A stretch of 64,000 bases of DNA, taken from contig JAYMGJ010000153.1 in assembly GCA_037178675.1 (NCBI GenBank), positions 1-64,000 of the forward strand, given 5' to 3'. The stretch's first letter is position 1, and every line of letters begins with the position of its first letter. The DNA is from Scleroderma bovista. Lineage: Eukaryota > Basidiomycota > Agaricomycetes > Boletales > Sclerodermataceae. Below, one piece after another: positions 24,501 through 36,725 of the stretch. Below the pieces are notes generated by a model that saw only the letters and a list, made by a program, of their open reading frames with translations, did no database searches and was not told the DNA's origin. Position numbers and translations under genes: made by a program.

Positions 24501-24746
24501 GAGCAGGCTCGATGCATCGAACAGGAAAAGCGATACCTGTTCGAATTCTCCCAGATGTCAGCCGTCATACTCAATACTGGAATGTTTCGATGTAGGAATT
24601 CTCCTAGTGTATCGGCCAAGGATCGACCGGCGCCAGCGGCTTGGCTTGGCCAGCAACGGAAGAACGTGAGCATGTTTGCAGTATTGTTCGCTTGCCCCTG
24701 ACCATTTATTGGATTTGGACAGCTCGGCCATGTTCTCCAACGGTAA
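21565..24746 (+). CDS. Hook-family coiled-coil dynein adaptor (HookA-like)
   Basis: N-terminal calponin-homology-like Hook domain: MSEGERKEIEAFFAFFSTFD, DLSDGAALFQVLALV, then DNWVLRFSALKRLYRLLTQY and VGAILVLCRMTLAITVQCEK with NRDIIERIQRLDEDAQHHLM. This is the domain that in Hook proteins binds the dynein light intermediate chain. It is followed by several hundred residues of heptad-rich coiled coil across many exons (IEEEYRKVAAFKPLMESYKN, LKLQIRKLQRELQSTKQ, LASLRESVNEDKATLEAETE). The C-terminus has PAPAAWLGQQRKN, a short pattern I associate with fungal Hook proteins, then a last exon encoding LGHVLQR and TAA at 24744-24746. In fungi HookA links early endosomes to dynein through the FTS-Hook-FHIP complex. 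About ten introns. The segment 24500-24600 just before the C-terminal motif is the weakest part of the model. Confidence 0.82.
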
Positions 24747-24950
24747 CTGGTAATTGCTACTACGCATGGACTTTGTGACTTGGATAACATAATATACCCC
24801 ACGTCCTTCCCTAGTACCTACTACACACTTTTACTTCCCGTACAATCATGGATATAGCTTTAGCTGATGCATTCGAATGCGTCGACCATGTCGAGTCATA
24901 GTCTCCCCTACCCTTAAGACCCAAAGACTCTTGATCGCTTGACCGCGCTA

Positions 24951-26245
24951 ATGGTGGCCGCCAGTGCTCTTGCTCAGATGCTTATCCACATTGACGGCAG
25001 TTTTTGTGAGGGTGGAGGGCAACTCATACGCAACGCCGTCGCACTATCAGCTCTTCTTTCCACACCTATCGCAATACACAATGTACGACACAACCGACGA
25101 CCGCCAGGTCTCAGGAAGCAGCACGAAGCCGGCAAGCGTCCCATCATGAGGTCGCGCATTAGATTTAATAACCTCATCTTCGCAGGAATCAACTTAGCAG
25201 CGGAGATCAGTTGTGCTGAAACTAGTGGCGTCGCTGTTGGATCCACCGAGCTGGAGTTTCGTCCTAGAGCTGTTCAACTCCCCAGGGTCCTCACAGCAGA
25301 CCCGGGCACGGCAGCTTCGACGACCCTTCTCCTCCAAGTTGCACTCCCCTGTCTCCTCTTTGGAACCTCTCCAGAAACCGGCACCTCGATACTCAACCTT
25401 CGTGGTGGTACCAATGCTGCACTGGCTCCCCAGATCGATTACACTACACATGTCTTCCTCCCGTTCATGCGACGACATTTCGGTGTGAACGTAAGACTCG
25501 CGATCAAACGGCGTGGGTACTTCCCCAAGGGTGGAGGCAGCGTCATATGCACAATACCGCATGTCCCGGGTCCGCTACCACCAGTCGTGCTTACAGACCG
25601 CGGCGAGGTACGGCAGATATTTGGTGAAGCGCGGGTCGGGGGTCTCCCTTTCTTTCTTGCAAACAGGATGAAGAAGGCTGCCTGTGCGAGACTGCGGACT
25701 GCTGGTTTTCTACCCGGGCAGGTGCAAATTAATGCAGTGGAAGAACTACCCGAGGAGGCGACAGGCAGCGGGGGCGGAATGGTGTTGTGGGCAGAGACGG
25801 AGGCAGGCTGTTTTATCGGCGGTTCAGCCGTCAGTGAGAAGGGCACAACCCCGGAACAGATTGGAAAGGGGGCCGCCGAAGATCTGTTGCGCAATCTGAA
25901 TTACGGTGGTTGTGTCGACGAATATCTGCAGGTTTGTGAGATAAAGGTCTTGGAGACGGGCACTCGCAATGACTGAGCGCTACTGTTTACAGGACCAAAT
26001 CATTATATTTCTTGCCCTTGCCAAGGGTCATTCGACGATCAAAGCTGGCCCAATCACAGATCATACCAGGCAGGTCATTCTTCTGACTCGTGCAAACAAA
26101 TTTTGAGAATCCACATAGGACTGCGATTCACATTGCCGAACTTATGACAGGGGCTCGGTTTCGTGTGGAGGAGCACATAACCGGGGATACCATGATATCC
26201 TGTGAAGGGATTGGCTTTGTGGCACCATTGCTCTCACCAGGATAG
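24951..26245 (+). CDS. rtc1: RNA 3'-terminal phosphate cyclase
   Basis: RtcA-family enzyme that converts RNA 3'-phosphate to 2',3'-cyclic phosphate with ATP. Motifs: LIHIDGSFCEGGGQLIRNAV at the N-terminus, RPPGLRKQHEAG, a GTAASTTLLLQ region, LNLRGGTNAALAPQIDYT, RRGYFPKGGGSV (signature with the catalytic-site glycines), GGMVLWAETEAGCFIGGSAV and the C-terminal DQIIIFLALAKG with the adenylated-His region DHTRTAIHIAELMTGARF. Exons 24951-25131, 25186-25931, 25993-26069 and 26119-26245 total 1131 nt, 376 residues. Introns 1 and 3 need GC donors (G|GCAAGC and AG|GCAGGT). Intron 1 is 54 nt, free of stops and a multiple of three, so it could also be translated. The start may instead be the ATG at 24978; the difference is nine residues. 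The family member Rcl1, a nucleolar protein without cyclase activity, seems less likely because the His motif is kept. Confidence 0.9.
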
Positions 26246-26334
26246 CTAAGTGTTGCTACATCATCTGTATTACAGAAGGACTGGTAGTATATTCCGATAT
26301 TTCAGAGGGATAATACACATAGTGAGTGGCCATA

Positions 26335-27802
26335 TTATCTGTTCCATGAAAGAAGGGTCATGTCACCGAGCCGTCTAGAAAGCACAGTTGAGATTATGAT
26401 GTAAATTATGGAAGGTAAGACAGACCTGGGCCTGACAAGATGGCGGATGGTACCTGCAACAGCCAGCAATACAAAAACGGCGGCAGCAGCCACGTATGCC
26501 CATCCAAGGAAGGGATTCTTGCCACCTATCCATGAAACTGTTGAAATAACGAGAGACTTTGTCCCTTTATAACCCTGAACAGGGAAATCTGGAAGAGAAT
26601 GTTTCCGCCATCAATTGAAAGTCATCAAAGGAAGCTCACTGTAGAATATCTGCACTTGATACTGTCCTGCAGGCAACGTGGAACTATCATTGCGTCCATA
26701 TAGTTTGGAGAAAGTCGGCAATCCTGCAGTACGCATCCAGTTCTGAAAGTGCTCATCTTCCTGAAGGTTCGGGGGTGGGTTGTCGTCGGTATAGTTGTTC
26801 GGGTACATTAACGCCCAATTTGGTGGGGGTACGATCTCACTGAACTTTCCAACATAGCCTGAAGTAGCACTATACTTTTTGGCTTCCCCTGGCCACGCAA
26901 TACCCGACTGAGTGAAATTGTAGTCCGAGTTTCCTGAAGGATCCGACGTGGGGCGGAATCCAAGGATTGTATCTACAAACAGGGATGGGTATCTTATTAG
27001 TTAATGCAAATTTTGAGCTCACCATTGAACTTTGAATTTGCTATCAGGCCACAAGGGTATATCGCCTTCCCGTCACTCGTGACTGCCAGTGGTTTACAGT
27101 TACCGTTACTAAGCGAGCTCGCATCACGGTATTGGCCCTGCAACTGCGCGGAATCCAGGCTCTGGACGTATCGACGGTTATTCTGATAAAAGTTGGTCAA
27201 TCGGTAATACTGGAAGACTGGTGGCTGCAGGTCGGAGACGATGTTAAATTGGATAAAACACGAGTGTTTTTGATCTTGCGGCGCCGAGTCATTGAATAAG
27301 TATGCATACCGGGGGGTAGGGACGGTGGCGTCAGCGTCGGAAGAGCGAAGGTTATATGAATATGTCGTCATGTTCTGCCATTGCAGAGTGTCTAGCGACG
27401 AGGAATTTGGAAGATTCCAGCAGTTGGTGTAGTCAAAAGTCATCTCTGACACCTTGTCGTGGAGTTCACTTCGTAAGAATGGCATGATGTGGCGGGAACG
27501 AAGCTGGATAACCTACCAGACTGCTTCCCCATACGAGCAGAGCACCGATTGGAGCGAAGATGATCCCAATTATGAAAAGCGTTGGGAGAACAGTTTTGGG
27601 TGTCAAAATTGGCTGCCATGCTTTGAGACGCTGCTGCTTGAAAGCGGTATCTGATGCGAGGTGATAGTCGAGACAGTGCGAGAACAAGATATGTACGAGA
27701 CTTACTAGCAGGACGCCGCCAACTGCCCTTCTCCTTCTTCCTTTCCCCATTCTCGTCGTCCCCGCTGCCCTCGCGCTTCTTCTTACGGTTGAAGAGGGCC
27801 AT
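26335..27802 (-). CDS. Cdc50/Lem3 family subunit of a P4-ATPase flippase
   Basis: Partner protein of phospholipid flippases. Start at 27802: [12 protein letters not shown] and an acidic/basic cytosolic tail, then [20 protein letters not shown] and the first membrane segment [20 protein letters not shown]. The large luminal domain has FDYTNCW, paired cysteines ([25 protein letters not shown]), the family marks [17 protein letters not shown] and QLQG, and several N-x-S/T sites. Near the end [10 protein letters not shown] is followed by [20 protein letters not shown], the second membrane segment [18 protein letters not shown], and the typical C-terminus [15 protein letters not shown]. Two-segment topology with a large exoplasmic loop fits the family. 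The stop at 26335-26337 is 89 bp from the stop of the convergent cyclase gene. Which ATPase it serves (Drs2, Dnf or Neo1 type) cannot be told. Confidence 0.92.
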
Positions 27803-29229
27803 CGTCGTGATTGCCTCTGTATGATGTTGGGAGGGACTGCTACAGTACTCTCCTGCATGCAACTTGCCGCAGCGCCATTGGCTGTGCCCAAACTCAGCCA
27901 CGATCATTATGTCAGCATCCCCGGCTGTGTCATGATCGTCCGCTTGAAACCCGGGTCAGTGACTGTTTCCTAATGACCAGATAATGATCGTGACACACTC
28001 AGTCAGATGGGGGTATCGTTGCCAGCCAGCTTCCATCTCCTAACCAAAACCCCCACACACGGGATAAGTCGTCATTCCCTGAGCTTACATACCTTGAAAT
28101 TGCAGATATGCGCCTGAAATATGCCTCGCGAGCAGAAATATCAGCAGCATAGAGTACTCCGACTTGCTAGAATTAACAGGTGGGGACTCGCAGTGGCGCA
28201 TTGAAATATAAACATATTATTCTCGTATGTTCTTTTTATCCCTTGCTTGTCTTTCATTCTCACATCTATAGCGAAAGTACTTCCGAACGCATGTCTCTTC
28301 TTGACCACATAATTTTCCCATTCCAGGAGTTCCGTGTGACCTACCCACATCCCGGCGTTCCAGCAGCTGGGCCGCAAGAGATATGATAATGCAAGCGAGG
28401 TGGAGTCTTCTCATAAAACTGCATCTCCAGATATTTCGGACATCCCAGAGCCTCCTAATGACTGTTGAGAGTTAATAGACCGGATATCCGAACATACTCT
28501 TGGAGGTGGTGATCTAGCGGTTGAGTGGCTACCGCTTCAAAATGTCTGTCGCTCCCCGCATTTCCTTGCACCTCGAACTCACCCTCTTATACACTCTTTT
28601 GTTGCCTCACTTCTTCGATCAACACCCAGATTGGACGGATTCCCGGCTATCGAGCGGTAGAAGGATCGTCATACCTATCACAAGATACTGTGCTGTACTC
28701 CAAACCTCAATGTTCGCAGGGTCCAATGACTTGGCCTCGTTCTTAAATCTTCGGTAAATCTAATTTGCTACAGCCACTCCCCCTCTCGAGCTTGTCGAGG
28801 ATTTCTGAGTTGGTATTTGGGTTAGCCGAGAGCGCTAATAACGTCTTGTTGGCGTCAACTACGGGAACAACCTTGGACTTGTCCTTGATGGCTTGCTAAT
28901 CGCTGAGTGTATGGCCTTGCATAAAGAATGCGACTCGTGTGCCTACGACAATCGTGATGACATTGGGTCGGGGATATGGTTTGACATGAGGTGTCTAATG
29001 GAGGCATGGTCTTCCAATCGGAACGACCGGATTTAAACCACCTCATTCCCCGAGGTCCAAGTGAAACATGATCGACACGGAAATCTTGGTCGCAACACCC
29101 ACAAGCATCGCCATCGCGACTGTAAGTAATTTGCAATTGGATTGAGATACTTAAGACCTCTCTTCGCAGCGTTGAGGATTGTTTCGCTTTTCCTTTCCTT
29201 TTTTTTTCGCTAGGGAACAGGTTTCCTCC
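27803..29229. other. Intergenic, no confident gene; one weak coding-like patch
   Basis: 1.43 kb between the divergent Cdc50 and cupredoxin starts. On the + strand, 28147-28210 reads IEYSDLLELTGGDSQWRIEI in one frame and 28271-28385 reads as 38 open codons. The two cannot be joined by normal splice sites into one frame, so no gene is called. Confidence 0.35.
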
Positions 29230-30576
29230 ATGTTTTGTGTAATTCTTTTCGGCATCGCGGCTGGCCTTGCGAGTGCCATGCCATCACCTCCCATGGATTC
29301 ACAAATGCCGTGCCCCTGCATGGCGTCGTCGGGAGCAGCGACGGCAACAGCCTACGGAGTGAATTGGACAGCGCCTGCAACCACCGATGTATCCATAGGG
29401 TCGTCGGGGGCATCCACAGCGACATGGGCAGCGCCTGCAACCACCGACCCATCCATGGCGTGGGGTGCAAGCCCAACGTCATGCGGAGCGCCCGCAACAA
29501 CCGCGTCCGCGGCCGGCATGACCCATACCGTCATCGTCGCACCCACTCAGGGTATTCTACGATACGTGCCGTTTGTTCTCAACATCACGGTCGGTGACAC
29601 TGTCAATTTTGTATGGAATGCGAACAACCATACAGTTACCAAATCATCCCAATTGGCAGTAAGTCTCGTACTCGCAGTTTCTGTTTAGTACCTATGAATT
29701 ACATGCACTATGCGCTCAGATCTGTAATAAGACTATGGATGCCCCCTTCGCCTCAGGGGTGCAAAACAAAAGCTTCGTTTGTGCGTCATCGCTGGTGGAG
29801 TCCGATGTTCCCTCATATTTCATTCACAGTCCAGCAAACCATCAACGCTACTGACAGTACATACTTCTACTGCAATACGCCTGGCCATTGTCCGAAAGGA
29901 ATGTTTGGGATCATGTACGTTGGACAAGTTTTGCCCGTAGTTCTTGCACTGATCAGTCTTATGCCAGCAATCCTCCCACTGCCGCTATGGGTAGTAACAT
30001 GTCGTTGGCTAGCATGATGCCCGCCATGGCTGCAAATGTGCGTGGATATTTATGCCTTCTTTTGTTCTGCATACTGATTTGGTTTCCATCAGAGCTCGAG
30101 CATGGCCGCGATGTGGCAGTATACGCAGATGATGACCCAAAACAATACTATGGCTGCCAATTGGGGCGGTAGCATGGACATGTCGGGCATGCCGAAGTGG
30201 GCTCAGCAATACGTAGCCGAGAACGTGATGTGAGTTCGTATAATCTACAATCACGAACTTCATCTAATCTCGTATCCCAAGGTACACTCGTACGTTCCTC
30301 GCTGCCAACCCCAAAACCCTAAACGCAGATGGAAGCGTTACCTTGGCGAATGCAGGTAATACGCCATTGCAAGTTCCCGTTGACATTACTTCAATACAGA
30401 ATAACGCCTCATCGCAATCCGGGAGCGCTGGAAGCTCACCTGCTTCATCCAGCACCAGTTTTTCTGGATCTAGTAACAACCCTTCACCAACTGCGACCAG
30501 TGATGCGAGACAACTAGGCTTCTCGGGCATTATTGCCACGTTCGCAATGATCGTCACCTTAACATTCTTACTCTAG
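29230..30576 (+). CDS. Secreted GPI-anchored cupredoxin-domain protein
   Basis: Start MFCVILFGIAAGLASAMPSP at 29230 gives a signal peptide; an in-frame ATG upstream would spoil it. A Thr/Ala/Ser-rich linker with repeats of APATTD follows. The cupredoxin fold begins at GMTHTVIVAPTQGILRYVPF and continues with ITVGDTVNFVWNANNHTVTK. The type 1 copper ligands are visible: His in NNHTV, then Cys, His and Met in YFYCNTPGHCPKGMFGIM. After this come Met/Ala-rich exons (SNMSLASMMPAM, MWQYTQMMTQNN, GGSMDMSGMPKWAQQYV), then YTRTFLAANPKTLNADGSVT, a Ser-rich stretch and a hydrophobic tail GFSGIIATFAMIVTLTFLL, consistent with a GPI anchor. Fungal proteins of this type are wall- or membrane-bound copper proteins with unclear roles. 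The Met-rich stretch might also bind copper (inference). At least five introns. Confidence 0.85.
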
Positions 30577-30911
30577 GACATGGTGTTGGTGGGGCTGGTA
30601 GTTGTGGGGTGTTGCGTTCGTGGCACCTCCGGAGGTGTCATGCAAACCAAATTTTGTTTTTGATACTAGTAGCGAAATAGTTACGCGTAACTGTTTGTTA
30701 AAACACTTATGGGCGGCGGGTAACCAGTGATTAGGCCAGGTAACAGCAGTGCTGTGCCATTTGACCATTACATAATCATGATCTCGCAAAACGGCGCTGA
30801 ACCACCAGATTGATCACGGTTAAATTTACGTTTCTAGTTTGATTACAGTCATCAGCGAGACAGTGGTAAGAACCACTGTTCGCCAAATGTAAGCCCATAG
30901 AATAATAGTAT
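30577..30911. other. Convergent intergenic region
   Basis: 335 bp between the cupredoxin stop and the Rco1-like stop; 3' ends of both genes, nothing else seen. Confidence 0.35.
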
Positions 30912-33900
30912 TCAATCAACGTGCCGTCTTCCACCACTTCTCGGTTGTCTGCGCTCTGAGCCAAATCCATTAAGGGGTAAATTACCAAAAATTAATCACC
31001 AACTTACTGGGTTTTGCCACCTCTTCGTCATCGGCGTCATCTGGTGTAAATGATGAGGACGAGGTACCGCTCACGGATATCGACGCAGAGCCCTGTCTAC
31101 GCAATGAACGCCGTGGACGTGTCTCTATATGTGTGGGAACATCCGGTGCAGGGGAAATATTCGAAGAGGACTGTGACGTAGGCAGGGCAAGAGTGGATTG
31201 GGCAGTGGTGCTGACAGCGGTCAATCGGGGTAATCGGATTTTGAGGGTGGGAGTGGAGGTAGCACCGGACTGGGTTATCGTCACAGAGGGTTTCGGTGTT
31301 GAGGGAGGAGCAGGCTTCAACGCAGAACCATGTACAGGAATAGGTGAGGGGGGTGGATGCGTAGAAGCAACATGTGATGATACAGGTGTTGGCGTGACGG
31401 GAGGCTTCGGTGTGGACGGAGCGGGGGCAATATGAACAAATCCAGCAGATATGGGCGGAACAAGATCGTTCTTATTTTCTACTTGCTTGGCTTTGCGACG
31501 TCCCCATCTCCTTTGGGGTTGAGCGGGCCTAGTCTATCGAGGCATAGAATGAGAAACGCGGATCATTATATCCACATACTTATTATGACTCACGCTTATG
31601 CTCTCTTGAGGTCGTCCAACCAGATCTGCAGTCAACTTGGCCGCCTCATCCTGTTCTTGTTTGAGGGCTATTCTCGCTCGCTTTGACCTCGTGGGAGCAG
31701 GAAGTTCAGTAGGTGCCTGCGACTGCGACGAAATCTCTGGAGGTACAGTTTCAGTGACGACCTTTCCAGAAGCCCGGGAAGAAGCTTTACGCTACCAAAA
31801 GATAAGGGTACAATGGATGAAAGAATGGGCTGACACATGCCTTATAAGCAACTGGTTTTGAGCTGTCACTTGGTTCTGCTGTCCTTGGTAATGGTACGAC
31901 CATGCGCGACTCCGGTGTAGGATCCGTTTGTGTGCTCGAGTCAACCAGGGTTTCCCCCCGGAACCGATCAGCGTTCGGTTGCTGTACTCTAGATCGCTGA
32001 GCAGGGGTCACAGTTTTTCGTACGAAGGAATGATGCAGATCAAATAATAGCTAGGATATGAGATAATAAGCAAAGGTAAGGATATGGGGAAAGGGCAACC
32101 TACTTGTGCAGCATGAAGCTCCTCCCGCGAGATGAGGTCTTCAGAAAGGGGTCTAGAGTTCTCATCCACTTCATCCAAGGAGCTTAACGACGTCAATGGA
32201 GAAGATATTTCCGACGGAGTGTCCCGACTATAAATTGTTGCATAAATTATTGTCTTTCACCTGTAAAAGACGCGCACCCGTGTTGATCTTTGTCGATTTT
32301 ACTCCAAAAGTCGAGCATGATGATGCGCTCTGGTACCCTGTATCGCCTGCCATTGATCAGTACTTCATCTAAGACCAGTTTTTCAGTCATGGCTGCTGGC
32401 TGCGGGTGAATGACCTCTATGTTGCCATTGTTCCATTGCATTGGCTTCATAATATCAACAGAGGCAACACTTTGCTTTGGGATACGCCGCTTGGATTGCT
32501 GGATGAGGGAACCGAAAGATCACGAGGAAGACGTCGCAGGAGTTGACAGGTACTTACAAAAACTTGGTCTGTGTGATTTGGACACATCCATTTCTTTCCA
32601 TAAGAAGGCATGGACGTAAGGGGCGGTTCAAGACAGTCGAGATGCCAGTGGAGATTACAGTAATCGCAGGACAACATGCTCCTCCAGGCCTCTGGCGTTG
32701 TGCTATGGACCGTGGATGTTGATCGACGGCAGTGCGTTACGGAAGAAGTAGATGCAACAGCACTACTGGGTAGCGCAGTTTTCCCACAACGAAAACATAT
32801 AACTGGAATGCCAGTGCGATCTTTCAAACGATATGGATCACGATCTTCCAGCTGCCCATGACGACTAAAACCAACTGAGGATTGTGCTGATGGAAGAGGA
32901 AGTAAACTGACGTACTTTAGGCGTAGTTGCTTCACCTCCGAACTATCAACGTACATGCCATTAGTAGCTGTGGAGACTGCAGAAACGCATGAGATACGTA
33001 ACAATTTTAGACAAAACGACAGACCATCTTTGAAGAAGTTCCTTATCTCATCCGGAAGTTGGAACTCTTTGGGAATGCTCAGTTGAAGTTGATGGATGAG
33101 GGGCGACATGAATGAGGAACGAGTAGGTTTGGGAGGAGGGTTCTTGTAGGTTTTAGTCAGGGGATCCTCTAAGCCTAATCGTTGTTACGCATCTCACCTT
33201 GCGGATGGTACAACTTGGGCAGTACCATTTGTCCATCTCTGGTAGATCGACGGCGTCCATGGGCGGATCTAAACACCAGAGATGGAAGGCCCTCGGGCAA
33301 CTGTCGCAATATACCAATGCGCCAAGGAACCGACAGGACGAACAGTGGTCATCGTTCGGCTAAATAAAAGTTGAGCCGAATTGCCACCTGGAGATAGCCA
33401 GGATGAAGGCGTACCATACCAAAGGAAGGGTCAGGAGAGAGCGAGATTTGAATAGGTTCTTCCTTGACAATCAATCTATCGGCCTCCTTTCCTTTTCCTT
33501 TGTCTTTTCTGGCACTCCGCCCCCTCCCGTTTGTGTTTGGAACTGACACAGCACTCTCTTCGATACCAGGTAGGGAGTTAGCCCGAGATAATGACATGGA
33601 CGGGTCATCTGAATCGGGCTGTGCTGGCAATGAGTCGCAGTCCGGGACCAGTGGCAAACTGGCTCGGCGTGAGGGAGCTTCTGGCATAATCGGATCTGAG
33701 GCAGGAAGAGTGCTGTTGTTCAAGCTGCGTGCATTCGCACGCTGAGCACGACCATTTGCAGTTCTGGAGAAGCGCACATGAAGCGGAAACCAGTAGAGTT
33801 TTCAAAGCAACGACAAGGGTTTAGTTCAACAGAACGCGAGTATAGTGAAAGCGAAAGCGTGTTGTGATTGGGGAAGCGTCAGAAGCCAGGCGTAGACGAG

Positions 33901-34211
33901 AAAGAGGAGACGCACCCCTTGTCAACTCTAGCCCGTTTTCGACGGGGGCCATCGACCTCTGGACCAGTAAGTGGGCCCGCCACGAGCCCAGAATAAGTGG
34001 AGCCAGGATCTGATGTCGGAAGATAGGACATAAATACAGATTTCTTTGGGTCGCGCTTGTGTACGACGGGGTTCTGAATGTCTGCCAGAGCTGGCGGGCC
34101 TGGCAAAATTTCAGTGGAAAGAGCAGGATCTGAGAGGCCCTCCAGGTGGGGTGGTTGGAGAACAGGGACTCCTGCTAACAGGTACGGCGGAACCTCCGCC
34201 ATGGAGGTCAT
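30912..34211 (-). CDS. PHD-finger protein, Rco1/PHF12-like (Rpd3S histone deacetylase subunit)
   Basis: Long nuclear protein with two PHD fingers. N-terminus MTSMAEVPPYLLAGVPVLQP and a basic patch PRRKRARVDKG, then RTANGRAQRANARSL. PHD1 is encoded near 33180-33365: HCSSC, YCDSC, FHLWC and WYCPSC in C4HC3 spacing. It is followed by SSFMSPLIHQLQLSIPKEFQ and LPDEIRNFFKD, which looks like the Rco1 segment that binds the Eaf3/MRG protein. PHD2 follows around 32580-32830 with CFRCGK, CDYCNLHWHLDCLEPP and WMCPNH. Downstream exons carry AAMTEKLVLDEVLINGRRYR with VPERIIMLDFWSKI, then a disordered Thr/Pro/Ser tail. A final 52-nt intron (31007-30956) gives a basic end KRRQPRSGGRRHVD. Two PHD fingers around an MRG-binding helix is the Rco1/PHF12 layout, so a role in Rpd3S recruitment to transcribed chromatin is likely. 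Exon limits in the tail are uncertain. Confidence 0.78.
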
Positions 34212-34760
34212 GGGTTGAAAAACAAGAAAACGGCCGAGCTGCTAGATGCTGTCGATCTGGCACGCAAATGAGCGTAGTTAGGGCTAATGACAACGGTGCT
34301 CACACTGCAGTAACCGGTCCAAGTGCGCGTTTGGGGTCAAACGTCGCGGCACCGACATCCACCCGACCACTTTTTTTTTCAGACAGGGCTATACCCAAAG
34401 TTCTATTGATATCACTATTATCCTGTCTACATCTCTAGTCGCTCGTCCCCTATGCGAACATAATGCTCCTAGGCCTGGAGATGATCCACATTACCCAGAC
34501 AGCCATACCCTCACATCTTGATAGAAATCAGTCAGGTACCAATGACTTGAAACCCGCAGAGTGCGTAGGGCTGCACCGCTGCACAGTGCTGTGTGCTGCA
34601 TCACAGTTTATGTCGGAATTCTCCGTTAGGAGTCAGAAGTAGGCTTGACACTGCGAAAACTTGATATGAAGGATTAAGCCTCAGCTGGGGACAAGATGGA
34701 TTCGGATATGTTTGTTAGCTGCTCCTACATGGTCATTCATGGACGATATATATCTCAGGC
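34212..34760. other. Intergenic between tandem genes
   Basis: 549 bp separates the Rco1-like start from the stop of the upstream TRIT1-like gene, so it holds that 3' end and the Rco1-like promoter. A T9 tract lies near 34371. No gene. Confidence 0.35.
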
Positions 34761-36653
34761 TCACCTTGTGTCCCCTACAAAGACAGGTAGAGAGATGCTG
34801 GAGTTCTCGCTCTCGTCGTCGGTCTCTCGTGCTTGCATTAGACCATTACCTGGTGTACCTCGGTGCTGCATCTTGTTTAGTTTCGCGGAAAGCCGTCTGT
34901 GCAATCGAGTTTTCTGGTGGGCTTCCCACTCGATGCCTTCCTCAATCATGACGGGTTTCGAGGAGTTGGCTGTACATGTAGGGCACACCATTTTGCGCCT
35001 AGCTTCAAGGATTGCAGTAGGGCTGAATGATATCAACGACGAGTAAACTGACTCAGTGGAAGCTGACGAACTTTATTGGTTTGTTGACAGTAATTAGCAT
35101 CGTCCGTGCCAAGGGAGACAGCGTCACGGGATCTGGAAGTTCCCACTCATTCAGAAAAGCTGGAAACTGCCCTTAGCGAGAAACGTATGCCATCTCGTGG
35201 AAGAAGTACCGTTCATGATCGTTCGGGCAGGGTGAGATACATTCAAAGCCCAGGCATCACCTAGAACTGGAGGCCAATTTTAAGACCGTGTCACTCACAT
35301 GTAATCGACTGACTTGCCTGTCGCATCAAGCAGATACAACGATGCCATCAATTGACTTTCTGCTGGCACATTTTGAATGGCAGGTAGTAATTTGTTCCGA
35401 AGCCACGAAACTTGGCGCTTAGCATACTTGCGTGTGGAATGTTTCACTTGTTCGATCGCTTTCGCGAACGTCCCTTGCGAGGCACCCGGATCCATTAGGA
35501 ATTTGCGGAATTCCTTGTATCCTACAGTCGTTGGACTCAGTATTTGTCGTTGCTGAACAGGGTAGCGTACCGATGCACTGGTAAATACCCAGAGTGTAAT
35601 CAGTCATACGTTCGTTTGGTTCGAGTGAAGTACCGAGGCAAGTATCGAGAGCAGTCGATGAACAGGTAATTTTGTACAATTCGCGGATCTCTTCCAGCAA
35701 ACCATTCTGAAGAGAGTTAGATGATGATTTCTCTCATGTAAACACACAAACTTTAATCATATCATCGACCCGGTCGTCCAAACGTGGGTTGAGAACAGAC
35801 GGCTCAGCGTATAGCCAAAAGCAAAGTGTGCGGTAACTGCGATATACCATTGCATGAGCGAACCGTAATCAGAGAAGGAAATAACTCACCGAGGAAAAAG
35901 TGCAATGTTAGCCTGTTCGCTGATGATCTCACTCGGCATTCGTCCCTGTTCTTTGATAATCCGCAAACTTCTCAGGACTTTCCGGGTGTCTCTCCAGTGC
36001 CATCTGGCCGCTACTGGCTCGTCCAGAGTCTGAAGAAGTTGATGCAATAATAACGCATCATCGGGATGGCTAACTGCAGATGGTGGCTGCACTGGGAGGC
36101 TGGTGAAAAGTTCAAGAAGGTGAGGAGGGAGATGTGAAATGCGACTCTCGAGTATAGGTGACCGGGGGTGAACGAAACTCTGTCCCGGTCGGAGGTTGAT
36201 CACATCATCGCTAGACAGTCGGTTGGGGAACAGCAAATGCTGAATCCAGTAGGACGTCCCACCGACAACGATTGGGATCTCGTTGCGACTGTGCGTCTCT
36301 TGGATCTTTGCAACACAAAGCCATTCAGCGAGTACATTAACGCGGTCCTTATAACTTACAGCTTGGATCGCATCTCGGACCCATTGACCAACAACATATT
36401 GTTGCCCAGGATGTTTGAAGTCCATAAGCAAATGCTCGACGCCCATCCGTTCTTCGAGAGGGACCTTATTGGTGATGACGTCCATACCTGTGTACACCTG
36501 CATCGAGTCGGCATTGATGATCCTTGCACCCCGCCATTTATGGCCGGGTTTTTCATGTTTCTGGAGTTGAGACAACCTGAGAGCGAGTTCGATTCCTAGC
36601 TTTGATTTTCCGACACCTGTAGTCCCACATATTGCGATTACAGGACCAGTCAT
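34761..36653 (-). CDS. mod5: tRNA dimethylallyltransferase (Mod5/TRIT1/MiaA family)
   Basis: Adds the dimethylallyl group to A37 of tRNAs reading UNN codons. The start MTGPVIAICGTTGVGKSKLG contains the P-loop GTTGVGKS; then RIINADSMQVYTGMDVITNK (substrate-binding Asp-Ser-x-Gln), EERMGVEHLLMDF, QYVVGQWVRDAIQ, and IPIVVGGTSYWIQHLLFPNR, with the family GGT-x-Y motif. The middle exons include ARWHWRDTRKVLRSLRI and DYTLGIYQCI-GYKEF, the latter across an intron. The C-terminus has KHSTRKYAKRQVSWLRNKLL (basic tRNA-binding helices) and a C2H2 matrin-type zinc finger VCPTCTANSSKPVMIEEGIE with HQKTRLH, as in eukaryotic members. An acidic Ser tail ends at 34761. Length and order fit Mod5/TRIT1. It begins 72 bp from the divergent uL15m gene. 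Confidence 0.93.
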
Positions 36654-36725
36654 GGATGATGGTGCAGGTTATATCGGAAGATTAGCTTCACCTCCGCCGT
36701 CACGTGCATAGCTTCACTTGCAACC
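36654..36725. promoter_or_regulatory. 72-bp divergent promoter, TRIT1-like / uL15m
   Basis: Only 72 bp lies between the start codons of a tRNA-modifying enzyme and a mitochondrial ribosomal protein. Both 5' untranslated regions and the core promoters must share this space or extend into each other. Confidence 0.5.

Noticed and set aside
28147..28385. Two coding-like patches on the + strand (YSDLLELTGGDSQWRIEI and a 38-codon frame)
   Set aside because: No pair of GT-AG sites joins them in one frame and neither has a domain.
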